64,000 nt of DNA from CAWACP01 sp963780655. GTDB lineage: Bacteria; Acidobacteriota; Terriglobia; Bryobacterales; Bryobacteraceae. The DNA lies in NCBI GenBank assembly GCA_963780655.1, contig CAWACP010000004.1, positions 496,001 through 560,000 on the forward strand. The letters run 5' to 3'. Under the pieces are notes generated by a model that was not told where the DNA came from, made no database searches, and saw only the letters and a list, made by a program, of their open reading frames with translations. Below, in pieces: positions 9,201 to 17,235 of this stretch; the stretch's first letter is position 1, and the number at the start of each line of letters is the position of its first letter. The translations under genes and the position numbers were made by a program.

Positions 9201-10128
9201 CCGGCTGGTGGGCATGATGGGCGGCCGCATCTGGGTTGAGAGCGAACCGGGAATCGGGAGCGCGTTTCATTTCACTGTCGGGTTCATGACCGGCGCTGGC
9301 CACGATCGAGGGGCGCCGTTCGAAGGCTGCCCGGTGCTGATCGTCGACGATCACGCCGGAACTCGCCGGCAGCTCGCCGAGATCGCAGTTCGCTGGGGTC
9401 TTACGCCCTCGCTGGCGGACACCGGAGAGCAGGCCGTGGAGATGCTGACCCGGGCCGCGGCGTCCGGAAAGCCGATCGAGGTGTTGTTATACGACGCGGA
9501 GATAACCGGCATGGATGGTCTCGCCGCGGCGGAACGAATCGCCATCGAACCTCGGCTGAACGGTTTGAAGATCATCCTGCTGGCCTCTTCCGCCGAGGCG
9601 GCCGGATGCCGTCATCCGCGCGTGGCCGCAGTCCTGAAAAAGCCGGTCGGCGAGTCCGAGTTGCGCGCAGCCATCGACGCCGCGCTCTCGACCGTCAGCG
9701 AAACGGCGGCGGCCGCCCATACCGCCCTGCCATCAATGCCCGAAGACCGGACGGGTCTGCGAGTTCTTCTCGCCGAGGACAACGTGGTCAACCAGAAGGT
9801 TGGCCGAAGACTGCTGGAGAAGATCGGCCATTTCGTAACTGTCGCCATCGATGGACGTCAGGCCGTTCGCGCTGTCGAGGAGCAGGAATTCGATGTGGTC
9901 CTCATGGACGTGCAGATGCCGGAGCTCGACGGACTCGAGGCAACCGCGGCAATTCGCGAGCGGGAGCGGACGAGCGGCCGGCATGTGACGATTATCGCGA
10001 TGACGGCGCACGCTATGAAGGGCGACCGGGAACGATGCCTCGCCGCCGGGATGGACGGCTATCTTTCCAAACCGATCCGAGCCGCCGAGCTGGCGTCCGC
10101 CCTGGCCGCGGTGGAAGCTCCGAAGTAG
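6208..10128 (+). CDS. Reg_prop hybrid histidine kinase with two receiver domains
   Basis: 1306 residues; GTG start giving a signal peptide (MKHGLALFGVALLAAAASS). Domain order: periplasmic propeller of Reg_prop repeats (~25-630, with repeated GLPGE, DGYLWLRTSAGVVRFDG and GSVWVGTASGLERF units); Y_Y_Y domain (~634-740); one membrane segment (~745-765); HisKA with FLANMSHEIRTPMNG, phospho-acceptor His810; HATPase (N box NLLANAIKF, G boxes DTGIGIP and GGTGLGLTIS); receiver 1 (VLIVDDHAG, Asp in LLYDAEITGMDG); receiver 2 (LLAEDNVVNQ, Asp1234 in LMDVQMPELDG, Lys in YLSKP). There is no AraC or other DNA-binding output, so the signal must pass to a separate partner. It probably senses extracellular carbohydrate by family analogy; the ligand is unknown. 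Confidence 0.93.
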   Translation: MKHGLALFGVALLAAAASSALDRDRNIDQYGHDTWTAQSGLPGEAVYQILQTRDGYLWLRTSAGVVRFDGVRFVQPELTIGGLPLREPVKAICRGADGDLLIRTTSRTLKYANGVFSDYRTPGALPDGDIRVLFESSNHDVFVGSDNFIYAVTNNGPVLLRAGTSWIFDLLEDQPGRILIPSLTGLYSFANGRLSPTGLLEGGVKSTGAVRDGEKRLWLGTLNGPRMLSNGRMVENAVSRRVQGEVTAMMPDADANLWIGTAGNGIYRISGNDVSSFRSVGGLLDNRTHALFEDREGSVWVGTASGLERFRNTRLLTLTHAEGLPGDMTVNLIGTGDGSVYAFCSGTGFARIRDGVGRAFTRKDGLPGVYPNGPFESRDGSIWVGTEAGLVRFQNGHFQLYTANGHFSRYYISAISEDDEGLIVATSEEMAFRFRDGEATPLTIHGRTTPVSADGIYTFTIYRDPAGTLWFGTVKGLFRFAPGEPPDKSPQKQVTFPVTAIYGDGRGSLWLGGRIPGVTRFRIRDGRVTRYTSDNGLFDGYPSGILSDAQGNLWMSTPTGLWVADRADLDAFADGKIARVAAANYGTADGMKTAEASPPPSQPAACRARDGRLWFTTQKGVVIADPSHLRHNGLIPPVLLEEIVVDGRTVSPAGGIRIAPGADRLEFHYTSLSMLIPARVRFRYKLEPYDRDWVDAGTRREAYYTKLPPGQYQFRVMGSNDDGLWNPVAAAVAFQLEPRFYQTEWFFGLCAGVLLLGAVTGQKLYTRGLRRRADTLGRLVEVRTEELRVAKEVAESANRAKSEFLANMSHEIRTPMNGVLGTADLLLGGDLSSEQRSDVTALRSSADSLLTVINDILDFSKIEAGRLDLENSEFRLRENIEEAVRSLALRAHEKNLEIVCLIGRDVPDLVLGDRIRLRQIVLNLLANAIKFTERGEVAVEAQVESIDDERVMLHFVVSDTGIGIPLSKHQDIFGAFAQADASTTRRYGGTGLGLTISSRLVGMMGGRIWVESEPGIGSAFHFTVGFMTGAGHDRGAPFEGCPVLIVDDHAGTRRQLAEIAVRWGLTPSLADTGEQAVEMLTRAAASGKPIEVLLYDAEITGMDGLAAAERIAIEPRLNGLKIILLASSAEAAGCRHPRVAAVLKKPVGESELRAAIDAALSTVSETAAAAHTALPSMPEDRTGLRVLLAEDNVVNQKVGRRLLEKIGHFVTVAIDGRQAVRAVEEQEFDVVLMDVQMPELDGLEATAAIRERERTSGRHVTIIAMTAHAMKGDRERCLAAGMDGYLSKPIRAAELASALAAVEAPK

Positions 10129-10184
10129 AGCAGGCTTTTAGCCTGCATTGTCGCAAGTAAGTGCGCAGGCTAAAGCCTACTCTA
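10126..10184. repeat. REP-like palindrome of GTAGAGCAGGCTTTAGCCTGC type
   Basis: Two arms, 10126-10147 and 10162-10184, form an imperfect inverted repeat, each itself containing AGGCTTTAGCCT-like dyad symmetry. The element overlaps the stop codon of the hybrid kinase and lies between convergent genes. Confidence 0.75.
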
Positions 10185-10210
10185 CTGCAGCCATTGGTGG
10201 ATGTACCGTG

Positions 10211-10236
10211 GTGGGGCAGGCGGTTTCGCCTGCCAC
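10211..10236. repeat. REP-like hairpin (GTGGGGCAGGCG family)
   Basis: GGCAGGCG (10215-10222) and CGCCTGCC (10227-10234) form a perfect 8-bp stem with a GTTT loop, preceded by GTGG. It sits at the 3' ends of convergent genes and may act as a bidirectional transcription barrier (inference). Related elements occur at 14700, 14761, 31288, 56681 and 58777. Confidence 0.75.
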
Positions 10237-11426
10237 TACGATCCACGCAGGAATTTCCGGATAGAGGCCGCGGCCTGCCTGAGGCGATGATCGTTCTCCA
10301 CCAGAGCGAAGCGTACGAAGCCTTCTCCCAGCGGACCGAAGCCGATTCCGGGCGATACGGCCACCAGAGCCTTCTCCAGCAGCAGCTTCGAGAACTCCAG
10401 CGATCCGATGGAACGGTACTGCTCGGGAAGGGGCGCCCAGACGAACATCGAGCCGCGAGGCGGTTCCACATGCCAGCCCGCGCGATCGAGCCCCTGGATG
10501 AGCACATCGCGGCGCCGCTGATAGGTGGCGCAGATGCGCTCAGTCTCGTCCTGGCATTCGCGCAGCGCGATAATCGACGCGATCTGAATAGGCTGAAAGA
10601 TGCCGTAATCGAGATAGCTCTTGATACGCGCGAGCGCGGCGATCAGTTGACGGTTGCCGAGGCAGAAGCCCACGCGCCATCCGGCCATGTTGAAGCTCTT
10701 CGACAAGGAGTAAATCTCGACGCCGATCTCTTTCGCGCCCTCTACCTGCAGCAGGCTGGGCGCTTTGTAGCCATCGAAGCAGATATCGGCGTACGCGAAA
10801 TCGTGCACGATGAACGTGCCGTGCTTCGCCGCCAGCGCCACCAGATTGCGAAAGAAGTCGATATCCACGCATTGCGTGGTGGGATTGTGCGGAAAGGAGA
10901 CGAGAATCATCTTCGGTTTCCGCGGGCTGCGGTAGAGATCCTCGAGCGAATTGAGGAAAGTCGCCGGGTCGGGCATGGGCATGGTGCAGGCGTGCCCTTC
11001 GGCCATGATGACGCCGTACTGATGAATGGGGTACGCGGGGTTCGGAGACGCCACAACGTCGCCCGGTCCGATGACCGCGAACAGCAGGTGCGCGAGCGCG
11101 TCCTTGGCGCCGATGGTGGCGATGGCTTCCGCTTCCGGGTCGAGATCGACGCTGTACCGCGCTTTGTAGCGCTTCACGATCTCGTCGCGCAGTCTCGGAA
11201 TGCCTCGCGACATCGAATAGCGATGATTGCGCGGGTTGCGGGCCGCTTCCACAAGCTTGTCCACTACCGCGCGGGGCGTGGCCCCATCGGGGTTGCCCAT
11301 GCCGAGGTCCACGACATCGAGCTGTGCCGCGCGCGCTTTTGCCTTCATCTCGTTGATGACGGCGAACACGTAAGGCGGCAACTTCTCGATGCGGTAGAAC
11401 CCTTCCTGGGTTTTTACGGACAGCAT
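10236..11426 (-). CDS. alaC: AlaC-like alanine/glutamate-pyruvate aminotransferase
   Basis: 396 residues, a full-length class I PLP aminotransferase. Features closely resemble E. coli AlaC: IEKLPPYVF at the N-terminus, LGMGNPDGATP, the GYSxSRGIPRLR-like HRYSMSRGIPRLRDEI, NPAYPIHQYG, SFPHNPTTQC, HDFAYADICFDG and the PLP-lysine motif YSLSKSFNMAGWRVGF. The expected reaction is transfer of an amino group between glutamate and pyruvate (alanine synthesis) in the cytoplasm. ATG start at 11426. It is convergent with the hybrid kinase and divergent from the GH44 gene. A related assignment (LL-diaminopimelate aminotransferase-like) is possible, but the AlaC signature is stronger. Confidence 0.9.
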   Translation of the reverse strand: MLSVKTQEGFYRIEKLPPYVFAVINEMKAKARAAQLDVVDLGMGNPDGATPRAVVDKLVEAARNPRNHRYSMSRGIPRLRDEIVKRYKARYSVDLDPEAEAIATIGAKDALAHLLFAVIGPGDVVASPNPAYPIHQYGVIMAEGHACTMPMPDPATFLNSLEDLYRSPRKPKMILVSFPHNPTTQCVDIDFFRNLVALAAKHGTFIVHDFAYADICFDGYKAPSLLQVEGAKEIGVEIYSLSKSFNMAGWRVGFCLGNRQLIAALARIKSYLDYGIFQPIQIASIIALRECQDETERICATYQRRRDVLIQGLDRAGWHVEPPRGSMFVWAPLPEQYRSIGSLEFSKLLLEKALVAVSPGIGFGPLGEGFVRFALVENDHRLRQAAASIRKFLRGS

Positions 11427-11498
11427 AGGACTATTCTACGTGGGAATTGACGGTTCCCAGCCGACGATCACCGGAGCGATAAGATAAGCGCAGCAACT

Positions 11499-13853
11499 AT
11501 GTTCATCCGCTATCTTCTCTATATCCTGTTAAGCGCCGTTGCACTACAGGGGGCCTCGGCGCCGAATCTCACCGTGGACGCGAACGCGAATCGGCACGCC
11601 ATCAGCCCCTGGATCTACGGCGTGAACCAGTGGTCCGACAGCGGATTACTGCAGTCGGCGCACATCCCGCTGGTCCGCTGGGGCGGCGACGACGCCACCA
11701 GCTATAACTGGCAGAACAGCGTCAAGAACAACACGGGCGACAACCCGTGGTTGTACGAGAACTACGGCGTGTCGCCTGGTTTCGACTCCTTTCACGAAGC
11801 CAACCTTCGCGGCGGCACGGTCAGTCTGGGGACAGTGTCGGTAATGGACTGGTTGCCCAAAGCCGCCGGTGAATGCAGCTTCAGCGTGAAGAAATACGGC
11901 GCACAGAAGGCCACCAACCCCGATAACCCCGACTGCGGCAACGGCATCCTGCCGGACGGGACTCAGGTGAAGAACGATCCCAACGATGCGTATGTTCCTG
12001 TCACCGAAGACTTCTCGAAACAGTGGGTGCAGCATATCCTCGGCACGTACGGAGCCGCTAACGACGGCGGCGTGCGCATGTGGAGCATGGACAACGAACC
12101 CGAATGGTGGCTCGGCAATCACACCGACGTTCATCCCGGCGAGGCCACATACGACGACATGATGGAGCGCAACATAAGGTTGGCTACCGCCGTGAAGGCC
12201 GCGGACCCGACAGCGCTGGTGACCGGTCCGGTGCCGGCGGGCTGGCCTGGAATGTGGTTTTCAAGAAAGGACATGGACAACGGCTGGGGCACGGCTCCTT
12301 ATCAGTACTGGGACAACCCGGTGGATCAGAAAGCGCACGGCGGAGTTCCGTGGATACCGTACTACCTGCAGCAGATGCAGGCGTTCGAGAAGGCGAACGG
12401 CTATCGTCTGCTGGACGTGGTTGACGTGCACGGTTACATCATGCCTCTATGCTTCGGCAACAATAGCTGCACCAACACCGAGACGCTCCGGCTCACCTCC
12501 ACGCGCGAGTTCTGGGACCCGAACTATTTGCCTCCCGGAGGCGGCTACGAGGATGGCACCGGGAACGAGCAGGCGCCACGACTGGTTCCTCGCATGCGCC
12601 AGTGGGTGGCCGACAATTATCCGGACACCATGACCGCGATCACCGAATACAACTGGGGCGCGCTCGATTCGATTACCGGTGCTGTCGCCGAGGCCGATAT
12701 TCTGGGAATCTTCGGGCGTGAGGGGCTGGATCTGGCGACTGTCTGGGGCGACGTTAATCCAGGGCAGCCAGGCGAGTTCGCGTTCCAGATTTTCACGAAC
12801 TACGACGGGGTGGGCGGCCAGTTCGGGCAAACCAGCGTGTCGGCCACGACTGATGACGCGGATACATTGTCCATCTTCGCCGCCCAGCGCAACGATTCGG
12901 CGTTGACGATCATGGTGCTCAACAAGACGGCGTCTGCGATTACCGACAACGTGAGCCTTGCGAACTTCACTCCCGCCGGCAAGGCGCAGGTGTGGCAGTA
13001 CAGCAGCGCGAATCTGAACGCCATCGTGCGACAGACGCCTGATATCTCGGCGTCCGGTGGATCGGTAAGCGCCACGTTCCCGGCGTACTCCATGACGCTG
13101 TTCGTGATTCCCGCCAATCAGAGCATGATGACCGTGCCCCAGCCGGTGGTAACGTCGGTGAAGAGCGCGGCGTCTTACGACACGACGGGCGTGGCGCCGG
13201 GCGAGTTTGTCGCGATCTTCGGCAATTCTCTCGGGCCACAGACGCCGTCGTCAGGCGTGGCCGATGCCTCCGGCAAGCTGACCACGAACCTGGGCGGCAC
13301 GCAGGTTTTGTTCAATGGCGTGGCTGCGCCGCTGGACTACGTGGGTCCGGGCCAGATCAACGCGATTGTGCCCTATGCGGCAGCGCTGTACAACAGCGTC
13401 AACGTCGAGGTGATCAATCGGGGCAACCCATCGGCGCCGTTCAGCATGCCGGTGACTGCCGCGCTTCCCGGCCTGTTCACCTCAAACAGCTCGGGTTCCG
13501 GTCAGGCGGCGGTGCGAAACCAGGACAACAGTATCAACAGCGCGAGCAACCCGGAGAAGCGCGGGAATCGCGTGCAGATCTTCGCCACCGGCGAGGGCCA
13601 GACGAATCCTCCGGACGTGGATGGGCGACTGGCGAAGAGCATTCTGCCTAAGCCGGTGCTGTCCTGCTCGGCCACCATCGATGGCCTGGACGCGACCGTG
13701 AAGTACTGCGGCGCCGCTCCGAATTTTGCAGGACTGGTGCAGATCAACGTCGTGATCCCCACAAGTGGCGTGACGCCGCGCAGCAATGTTCCGGTGAAAG
13801 TGACCATCGGAACGGCGAAGAGCCAGGATGGCGCGACAATAGCCGTGCAATAG
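11499..13853 (+). CDS. Secreted GH44 family glycosidase with TIGR03437 domain
   Basis: 784 residues with a signal peptide (MFIRYLLYILLSAVALQGASA). Residues ~24-540 match glycoside hydrolase family 44 (endo-beta-1,4-glucanase/xyloglucanase): ISPWIYGVNQW, VRWGGDDATSYNWQNS, the acid/base region MWSMDNEPEWW (Glu200) and the nucleophile region AITEYNWGA (Glu383), followed by a beta-sandwich. The C-terminal ~235 residues are a TIGR03437 domain (VKSAASYDTTGVAPGEFVAI and LDYVGPGQINAIVPY). Both catalytic glutamates are present, so it is probably active on plant beta-glucans outside the cell. The fusion to TIGR03437 links that domain to secreted polysaccharide processing. Confidence 0.92.
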   Translation: MFIRYLLYILLSAVALQGASAPNLTVDANANRHAISPWIYGVNQWSDSGLLQSAHIPLVRWGGDDATSYNWQNSVKNNTGDNPWLYENYGVSPGFDSFHEANLRGGTVSLGTVSVMDWLPKAAGECSFSVKKYGAQKATNPDNPDCGNGILPDGTQVKNDPNDAYVPVTEDFSKQWVQHILGTYGAANDGGVRMWSMDNEPEWWLGNHTDVHPGEATYDDMMERNIRLATAVKAADPTALVTGPVPAGWPGMWFSRKDMDNGWGTAPYQYWDNPVDQKAHGGVPWIPYYLQQMQAFEKANGYRLLDVVDVHGYIMPLCFGNNSCTNTETLRLTSTREFWDPNYLPPGGGYEDGTGNEQAPRLVPRMRQWVADNYPDTMTAITEYNWGALDSITGAVAEADILGIFGREGLDLATVWGDVNPGQPGEFAFQIFTNYDGVGGQFGQTSVSATTDDADTLSIFAAQRNDSALTIMVLNKTASAITDNVSLANFTPAGKAQVWQYSSANLNAIVRQTPDISASGGSVSATFPAYSMTLFVIPANQSMMTVPQPVVTSVKSAASYDTTGVAPGEFVAIFGNSLGPQTPSSGVADASGKLTTNLGGTQVLFNGVAAPLDYVGPGQINAIVPYAAALYNSVNVEVINRGNPSAPFSMPVTAALPGLFTSNSSGSGQAAVRNQDNSINSASNPEKRGNRVQIFATGEGQTNPPDVDGRLAKSILPKPVLSCSATIDGLDATVKYCGAAPNFAGLVQINVVIPTSGVTPRSNVPVKVTIGTAKSQDGATIAVQ

Positions 13854-13856
13854 CTC

Positions 13857-14546
13857 CTACACTGCCACTTCGGGTTTTTCGGCGGTCAGTGCTGCGCAGG
13901 CATTGGCAAGCGCCGCCGTCGCCGCGGCAAACAGATCGGCCTCGAAGTCGGGGATGCTCACGCCGGGGTAGACCTTTGAGAGGCGAAATACCCAGATACG
14001 CCGCAGGCGGTCGCGCATGGCCGCGTACGGGCGATGCTCTTCAATGAGGGCTTCGGCGAACTGCATCAGCGTGTCCACCAGCGCGCCTTCGGTGGCCAGT
14101 ATGCGCTCCAGCAAGCGCCGGCTGCCGCGCACCTGCGTCAGGATCGCTTCGGACCTCGGCAGGCGTGCAGCGGCCCGGCGTTCCACCGGCATCGCCTCGC
14201 GAAAGCGCTCCATCAAAGCGGGCATATTCCTGCGGGCCTTGTGAAAAAGCGTGTTCATCATCCGCGGGTTCAGCAGATCGCAGGTGACATCGGTAACCGA
14301 GCGCCCAAGGCAAAACTCGCTCGCGCAGTAGACCAGCAGCGCATTGGTTTCTTTTGCCGTGGCGGCATGCGGCGACGCCGCGAAGGCCGTGAACAAACGC
14401 TCGCGCAGAGCGACCTGCATTGCCTGCGAGATGCCGCGCCACACCAGATATCGTTCGGCGCGGTTGCGGATGGGCGCCCGCAGCCAGAGGGCGGACGGGT
14501 CATCGTGCAGGCATTCGGCGCTGGAAGGAGAAACGGCTGTAAACAT
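13857..14546 (-). CDS. Hypothetical mostly helical protein
   Basis: 229 residues if started at the ATG at 14546. The frame is open further upstream, but that part crosses palindromic repeats and has no protein-like composition. I do not recognise a family. The protein is rich in Ala, Arg and Leu, predicted mainly helical, has no signal peptide or membrane segment, and has a conserved-looking CASEFCLGRSVTDVTCDLLNPRM stretch in the middle. No good ribosome-binding site is seen. It is convergent with the GH44 gene (3 bases between the stops). Confidence 0.6.
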   Translation of the reverse strand: MFTAVSPSSAECLHDDPSALWLRAPIRNRAERYLVWRGISQAMQVALRERLFTAFAASPHAATAKETNALLVYCASEFCLGRSVTDVTCDLLNPRMMNTLFHKARRNMPALMERFREAMPVERRAAARLPRSEAILTQVRGSRRLLERILATEGALVDTLMQFAEALIEEHRPYAAMRDRLRRIWVFRLSKVYPGVSIPDFEADLFAAATAALANACAALTAEKPEVAV

Positions 14547-14699
14547 TGAGGAGGACCGCCCCGATTCTACAGCGGCGCTCCTGGCGTACAGGCATCGCCG
14601 GCGCCGCCAGCGCGCCGGATCACATCGCAGAAGTGCAGACACCGCAGCGACTTCGGTTTCGCCGCGGCGTTCCGCAATTTCGTTGTGAACGTGATCCCC

Positions 14700-14733
14700 G
14701 TGGGGCAGGCCATGGGTGTTTGTGGCCTGCCGC
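14700..14733. repeat. REP-like hairpin, GGCAGGCCA/TGGCCTGCC stem
   Basis: A perfect 9-bp stem (14704-14712 with 14723-14731) preceded by GTGG. It is nearly identical, in opposite orientation, to the element at 58777-58808. It lies in the gap upstream of the hypothetical gene. Confidence 0.8.
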
Positions 14734-14760
14734 TTTGGCCCGTTCACACCCATGCGGAAA

Positions 14761-14792
14761 CGCAGACGACAAAAGACGATCGTCTGCGCCAC
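14761..14792. repeat. REP-like hairpin, CGCAGACGA/TCGTCTGCG stem
   Basis: A perfect 9-bp stem (14761-14769 with 14780-14788) ending in CCAC. It has the same layout as the neighbouring element but with a different, compensated stem sequence, and it is in inverted orientation relative to 14700, giving a BIME-like pair. Confidence 0.8.
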
Positions 14793-14798
14793 GGGCGG

Positions 14799-16232
14799 TC
14801 AGTGGGTCACCGGTACGGTGATAGATCCCACCGAGTTCATGGCGTGATCGTAAACGATGAACCGCACCCTCTGAGTGGCGTCGTCCACCGGATGGTCCTG
14901 CGCCAGCGTGAGGCCTTCCTTCGTATACTTCGCCAGCTGATCGTGAGTCATACGAATGGTGAAGCTCTTTGGCGTGGGCGATTCCTTCAATCCGTGGGCG
15001 GTGTAGTCGGCGACGGCTACGCTCATCTGGTCCACCAGCCGATCGCCCTCCGGCATCATGAGCAGGTCGGCTGGGTTAACCTTCACCGTCAGGTGAATCG
15101 CTTTCGCATTGCCGGCAACCGGAGTGACCGTGGCATTCATGCCGATGTCCGGGGCGTCCTCGGGACTCTGCAGCGCGCTCATCAGGGTCTCGTCCTCTTT
15201 CGCGGCGGGCGGTCGCGAGTCGGCAATGGCGACATACCTGTGATCGGTGTTGAAGATTTTCAGACCTTTGGCGGAAACGCGAACGTTGTGGATCTTCTGG
15301 TCCCAGTTGTCGGCCGGCGGCTCGTAGGCGATCACATATTCGCTTCCTGCCTCGGTTGCGAGCTGCGCAAGAATGTCCTGCAGCGGGGTGTTCTCATACC
15401 GCTTGCCGCCGGTTACATTGGCCATCAACTCGATGTCGCGCGCGTACTCCGGAGGCACGGTGGAATAGGAAACGGCTGAGATAACGGCTGCGTCGCGGCC
15501 CAGATTCAGGATAAGGTGCGGCACGTACAGCGCGCAGTACATCCAGTCGATGGGGCACTGCACGTCTTCTCTGGTGACCCATGGCATCGCATCGGTGACC
15601 CAGACGATATTGCGGTGGCACGGATAAGCTGCCATCTGTTTTGCCAGCATCTCCATGGCCACGTAGGTCTTTTTCACCTTGTCTTCGTTGCCCATCCCCG
15701 TGGGGATCGCCCGCGGCATCTTCTTCAGCATGGCGTCCATCAGGCTGACCGCATCTTTATTCCACGTCTTGTCGGAGTCGGACACAGGCCCGGGCTTTTC
15801 CGGAAGTCCATGAATGGGACGCAGGCTCCCGTCCATGGCCAGCATGTACAGGTAGACCGACTCGCCGGAGCTGAGCTCTTCCAGGGACTTCGCAATCTTT
15901 TTCGCCGAATCGAGACCGTCCATCTTGGTCTGGTTGACCATGTCCAGCAGAATCACCGAGACGTGCGGCAACGCGGGGCCGGTGTGGTTCGAAAACGCCC
16001 CTTGCGGAGCGGCCTGAGCCACTTCGGCGGCCCGGAAGTAGACAATTTTCACAGCCTTGCCTTCATCGGTGACCTGAAAATCGCTCTGGTTCAAATCGGT
16101 AACGGGCTTGCCGCTGTTGTCGAGCGCGAGAACGTCAAGACGGATAGTGGGGGCCGGCGCAGGCTGATTCTGCGCCGAAAGCATGCAGGAGGTGAGTATA
16201 AGGCCGGTAAGTAGTATGCCTGCTGTCTTCAT
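14799..16232 (-). CDS. VWFA-related acidobacterial-domain protein (TIGR03436-like), exported
   Basis: 477 residues from the ATG at 16232, which has AGGGAAG five bases upstream. The N-terminus MKTAGILLTGLILTSC ends in a lipobox-like LTSC; cleavage after LSAQ is an alternative. The domain begins IRLDVLALDNSGKPVTDLNQSDFQVTDEG, typical of TIGR03436, followed by a VWA-like core with VILLDMVNQTKMDG in place of a strict DxSxS MIDAS, and NIVWVTDAMPWVT. The role is unknown; protein-protein interaction at the cell surface is the family expectation. It is divergent from the metallophosphoesterase gene, with 115 bases between the chosen starts. Confidence 0.85.
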   Translation of the reverse strand: MKTAGILLTGLILTSCMLSAQNQPAPAPTIRLDVLALDNSGKPVTDLNQSDFQVTDEGKAVKIVYFRAAEVAQAAPQGAFSNHTGPALPHVSVILLDMVNQTKMDGLDSAKKIAKSLEELSSGESVYLYMLAMDGSLRPIHGLPEKPGPVSDSDKTWNKDAVSLMDAMLKKMPRAIPTGMGNEDKVKKTYVAMEMLAKQMAAYPCHRNIVWVTDAMPWVTREDVQCPIDWMYCALYVPHLILNLGRDAAVISAVSYSTVPPEYARDIELMANVTGGKRYENTPLQDILAQLATEAGSEYVIAYEPPADNWDQKIHNVRVSAKGLKIFNTDHRYVAIADSRPPAAKEDETLMSALQSPEDAPDIGMNATVTPVAGNAKAIHLTVKVNPADLLMMPEGDRLVDQMSVAVADYTAHGLKESPTPKSFTIRMTHDQLAKYTKEGLTLAQDHPVDDATQRVRFIVYDHAMNSVGSITVPVTH

Positions 16233-16347
16233 GGACTTCCCTTCTCGCCGCGAGCTGCGGGCGCGAACGTAGCGCGTGCCTGGAAATGCTTCGGGGCGCT
16301 CGGGGCTAAGACTCATCATACTCTTCTCAGGCGAAAATGAAGATCTC

Positions 16348-17196
16348 GTGACAGTTGTACGCCTATCCCGCTCGATTGCCTTGCTGGCCGCCTTGCTCGC
16401 GGTGTTCGCCGTCTGTGGCGCGGACTCTCAGTCTGCGGCGTTCCGATTCGCCATTCTCGGCGACCGCACCGGCGAGGCGCAGCCCGGCGTATACGAAGAA
16501 GCCTGGCGCGAGGCAGCGGCCGCGCACCCGGCGTTCGTGGTCACCACTGGAGACACCATCGAAGGGATGGATGACGCGACGGCGGTCAGGGAGTGGCGGG
16601 AGGCTGAGCGAATCTGGGCTCCGTACCGGCTGCCGCTTTATCTCGTCCCCGGCAATCACGACATCTGGAGCGAAGCGAGTGAGGCGATTTTTCGCCGACA
16701 TGCCGGGCATCCGCCGCGCTACTCATTCGACCACGACGGCGCGCACTTCACCATTCTGGACAACAGCCGTACGGACGAGCTCAGCGATTCCGAGCTGAAG
16801 TTCCTTGCTGACGATCTGCGCGCGCACGCGGCCCAGCCGGTGAAGTTCGTGTTCTCGCACCGGCCATCGTGGCTGCTGAATGCGATGCTGGAGAACCCGC
16901 GTTTTCCTTTGCAGCAGCTGGCGCTGAAGTACGGCGTACGCTATGTCATAGCAGGCCATGTGCACCAGATGCTGCACGGCGATCTGGATGGCGTGATGTA
17001 CCTGTCGATGCCGAGCTCAGGCGGACATCTGCGCAACTCACGCCGATACGAAGACGGCTGGTTCTTCGCGTACACCATCGTTGAAGTACGTGGCAGCGAG
17101 GTACGGTTCGCGATACACGAACTGAAGCCGCCGTATGGCGAAGGCCGGGTAACCGAGCCGAAGGACTGGGGCAACGCAGGGCTCGCGGTGCCATGA
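16348..17196 (+). CDS. Exported calcineurin-like metallophosphoesterase
   Basis: About 282 residues from a GTG at 16348 with GAAG upstream. The signal peptide is VVRLSRSIALLAALLAVFAVCGA. All metal-binding motifs of the family are visible in order: AILGDRTG, VTTGDTIEG, VPGNHDIW, FSHRPSW and AGHVHQ. It is probably a periplasmic dinuclear-metal phosphohydrolase; the substrate is not predictable. Its promoter region is shared with the divergent VWFA-related gene. Confidence 0.88.
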   Translation: MTVVRLSRSIALLAALLAVFAVCGADSQSAAFRFAILGDRTGEAQPGVYEEAWREAAAAHPAFVVTTGDTIEGMDDATAVREWREAERIWAPYRLPLYLVPGNHDIWSEASEAIFRRHAGHPPRYSFDHDGAHFTILDNSRTDELSDSELKFLADDLRAHAAQPVKFVFSHRPSWLLNAMLENPRFPLQQLALKYGVRYVIAGHVHQMLHGDLDGVMYLSMPSSGGHLRNSRRYEDGWFFAYTIVEVRGSEVRFAIHELKPPYGEGRVTEPKDWGNAGLAVP

Positions 17197-17235
17197 GTTG
17201 CCAACTGCATCAAGCTGACTGAAAGGGATACTGTC

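Noticed and set aside
10161..11450. 429-residue open frame on the plus strand
   Set aside because: Fully antisense to alaC, which has complete family motifs; starts within a palindrome.
13857..14792. Longer version of the hypothetical gene starting at 14792
   Set aside because: The extra N-terminus crosses two REP-like hairpins and is not protein-like.
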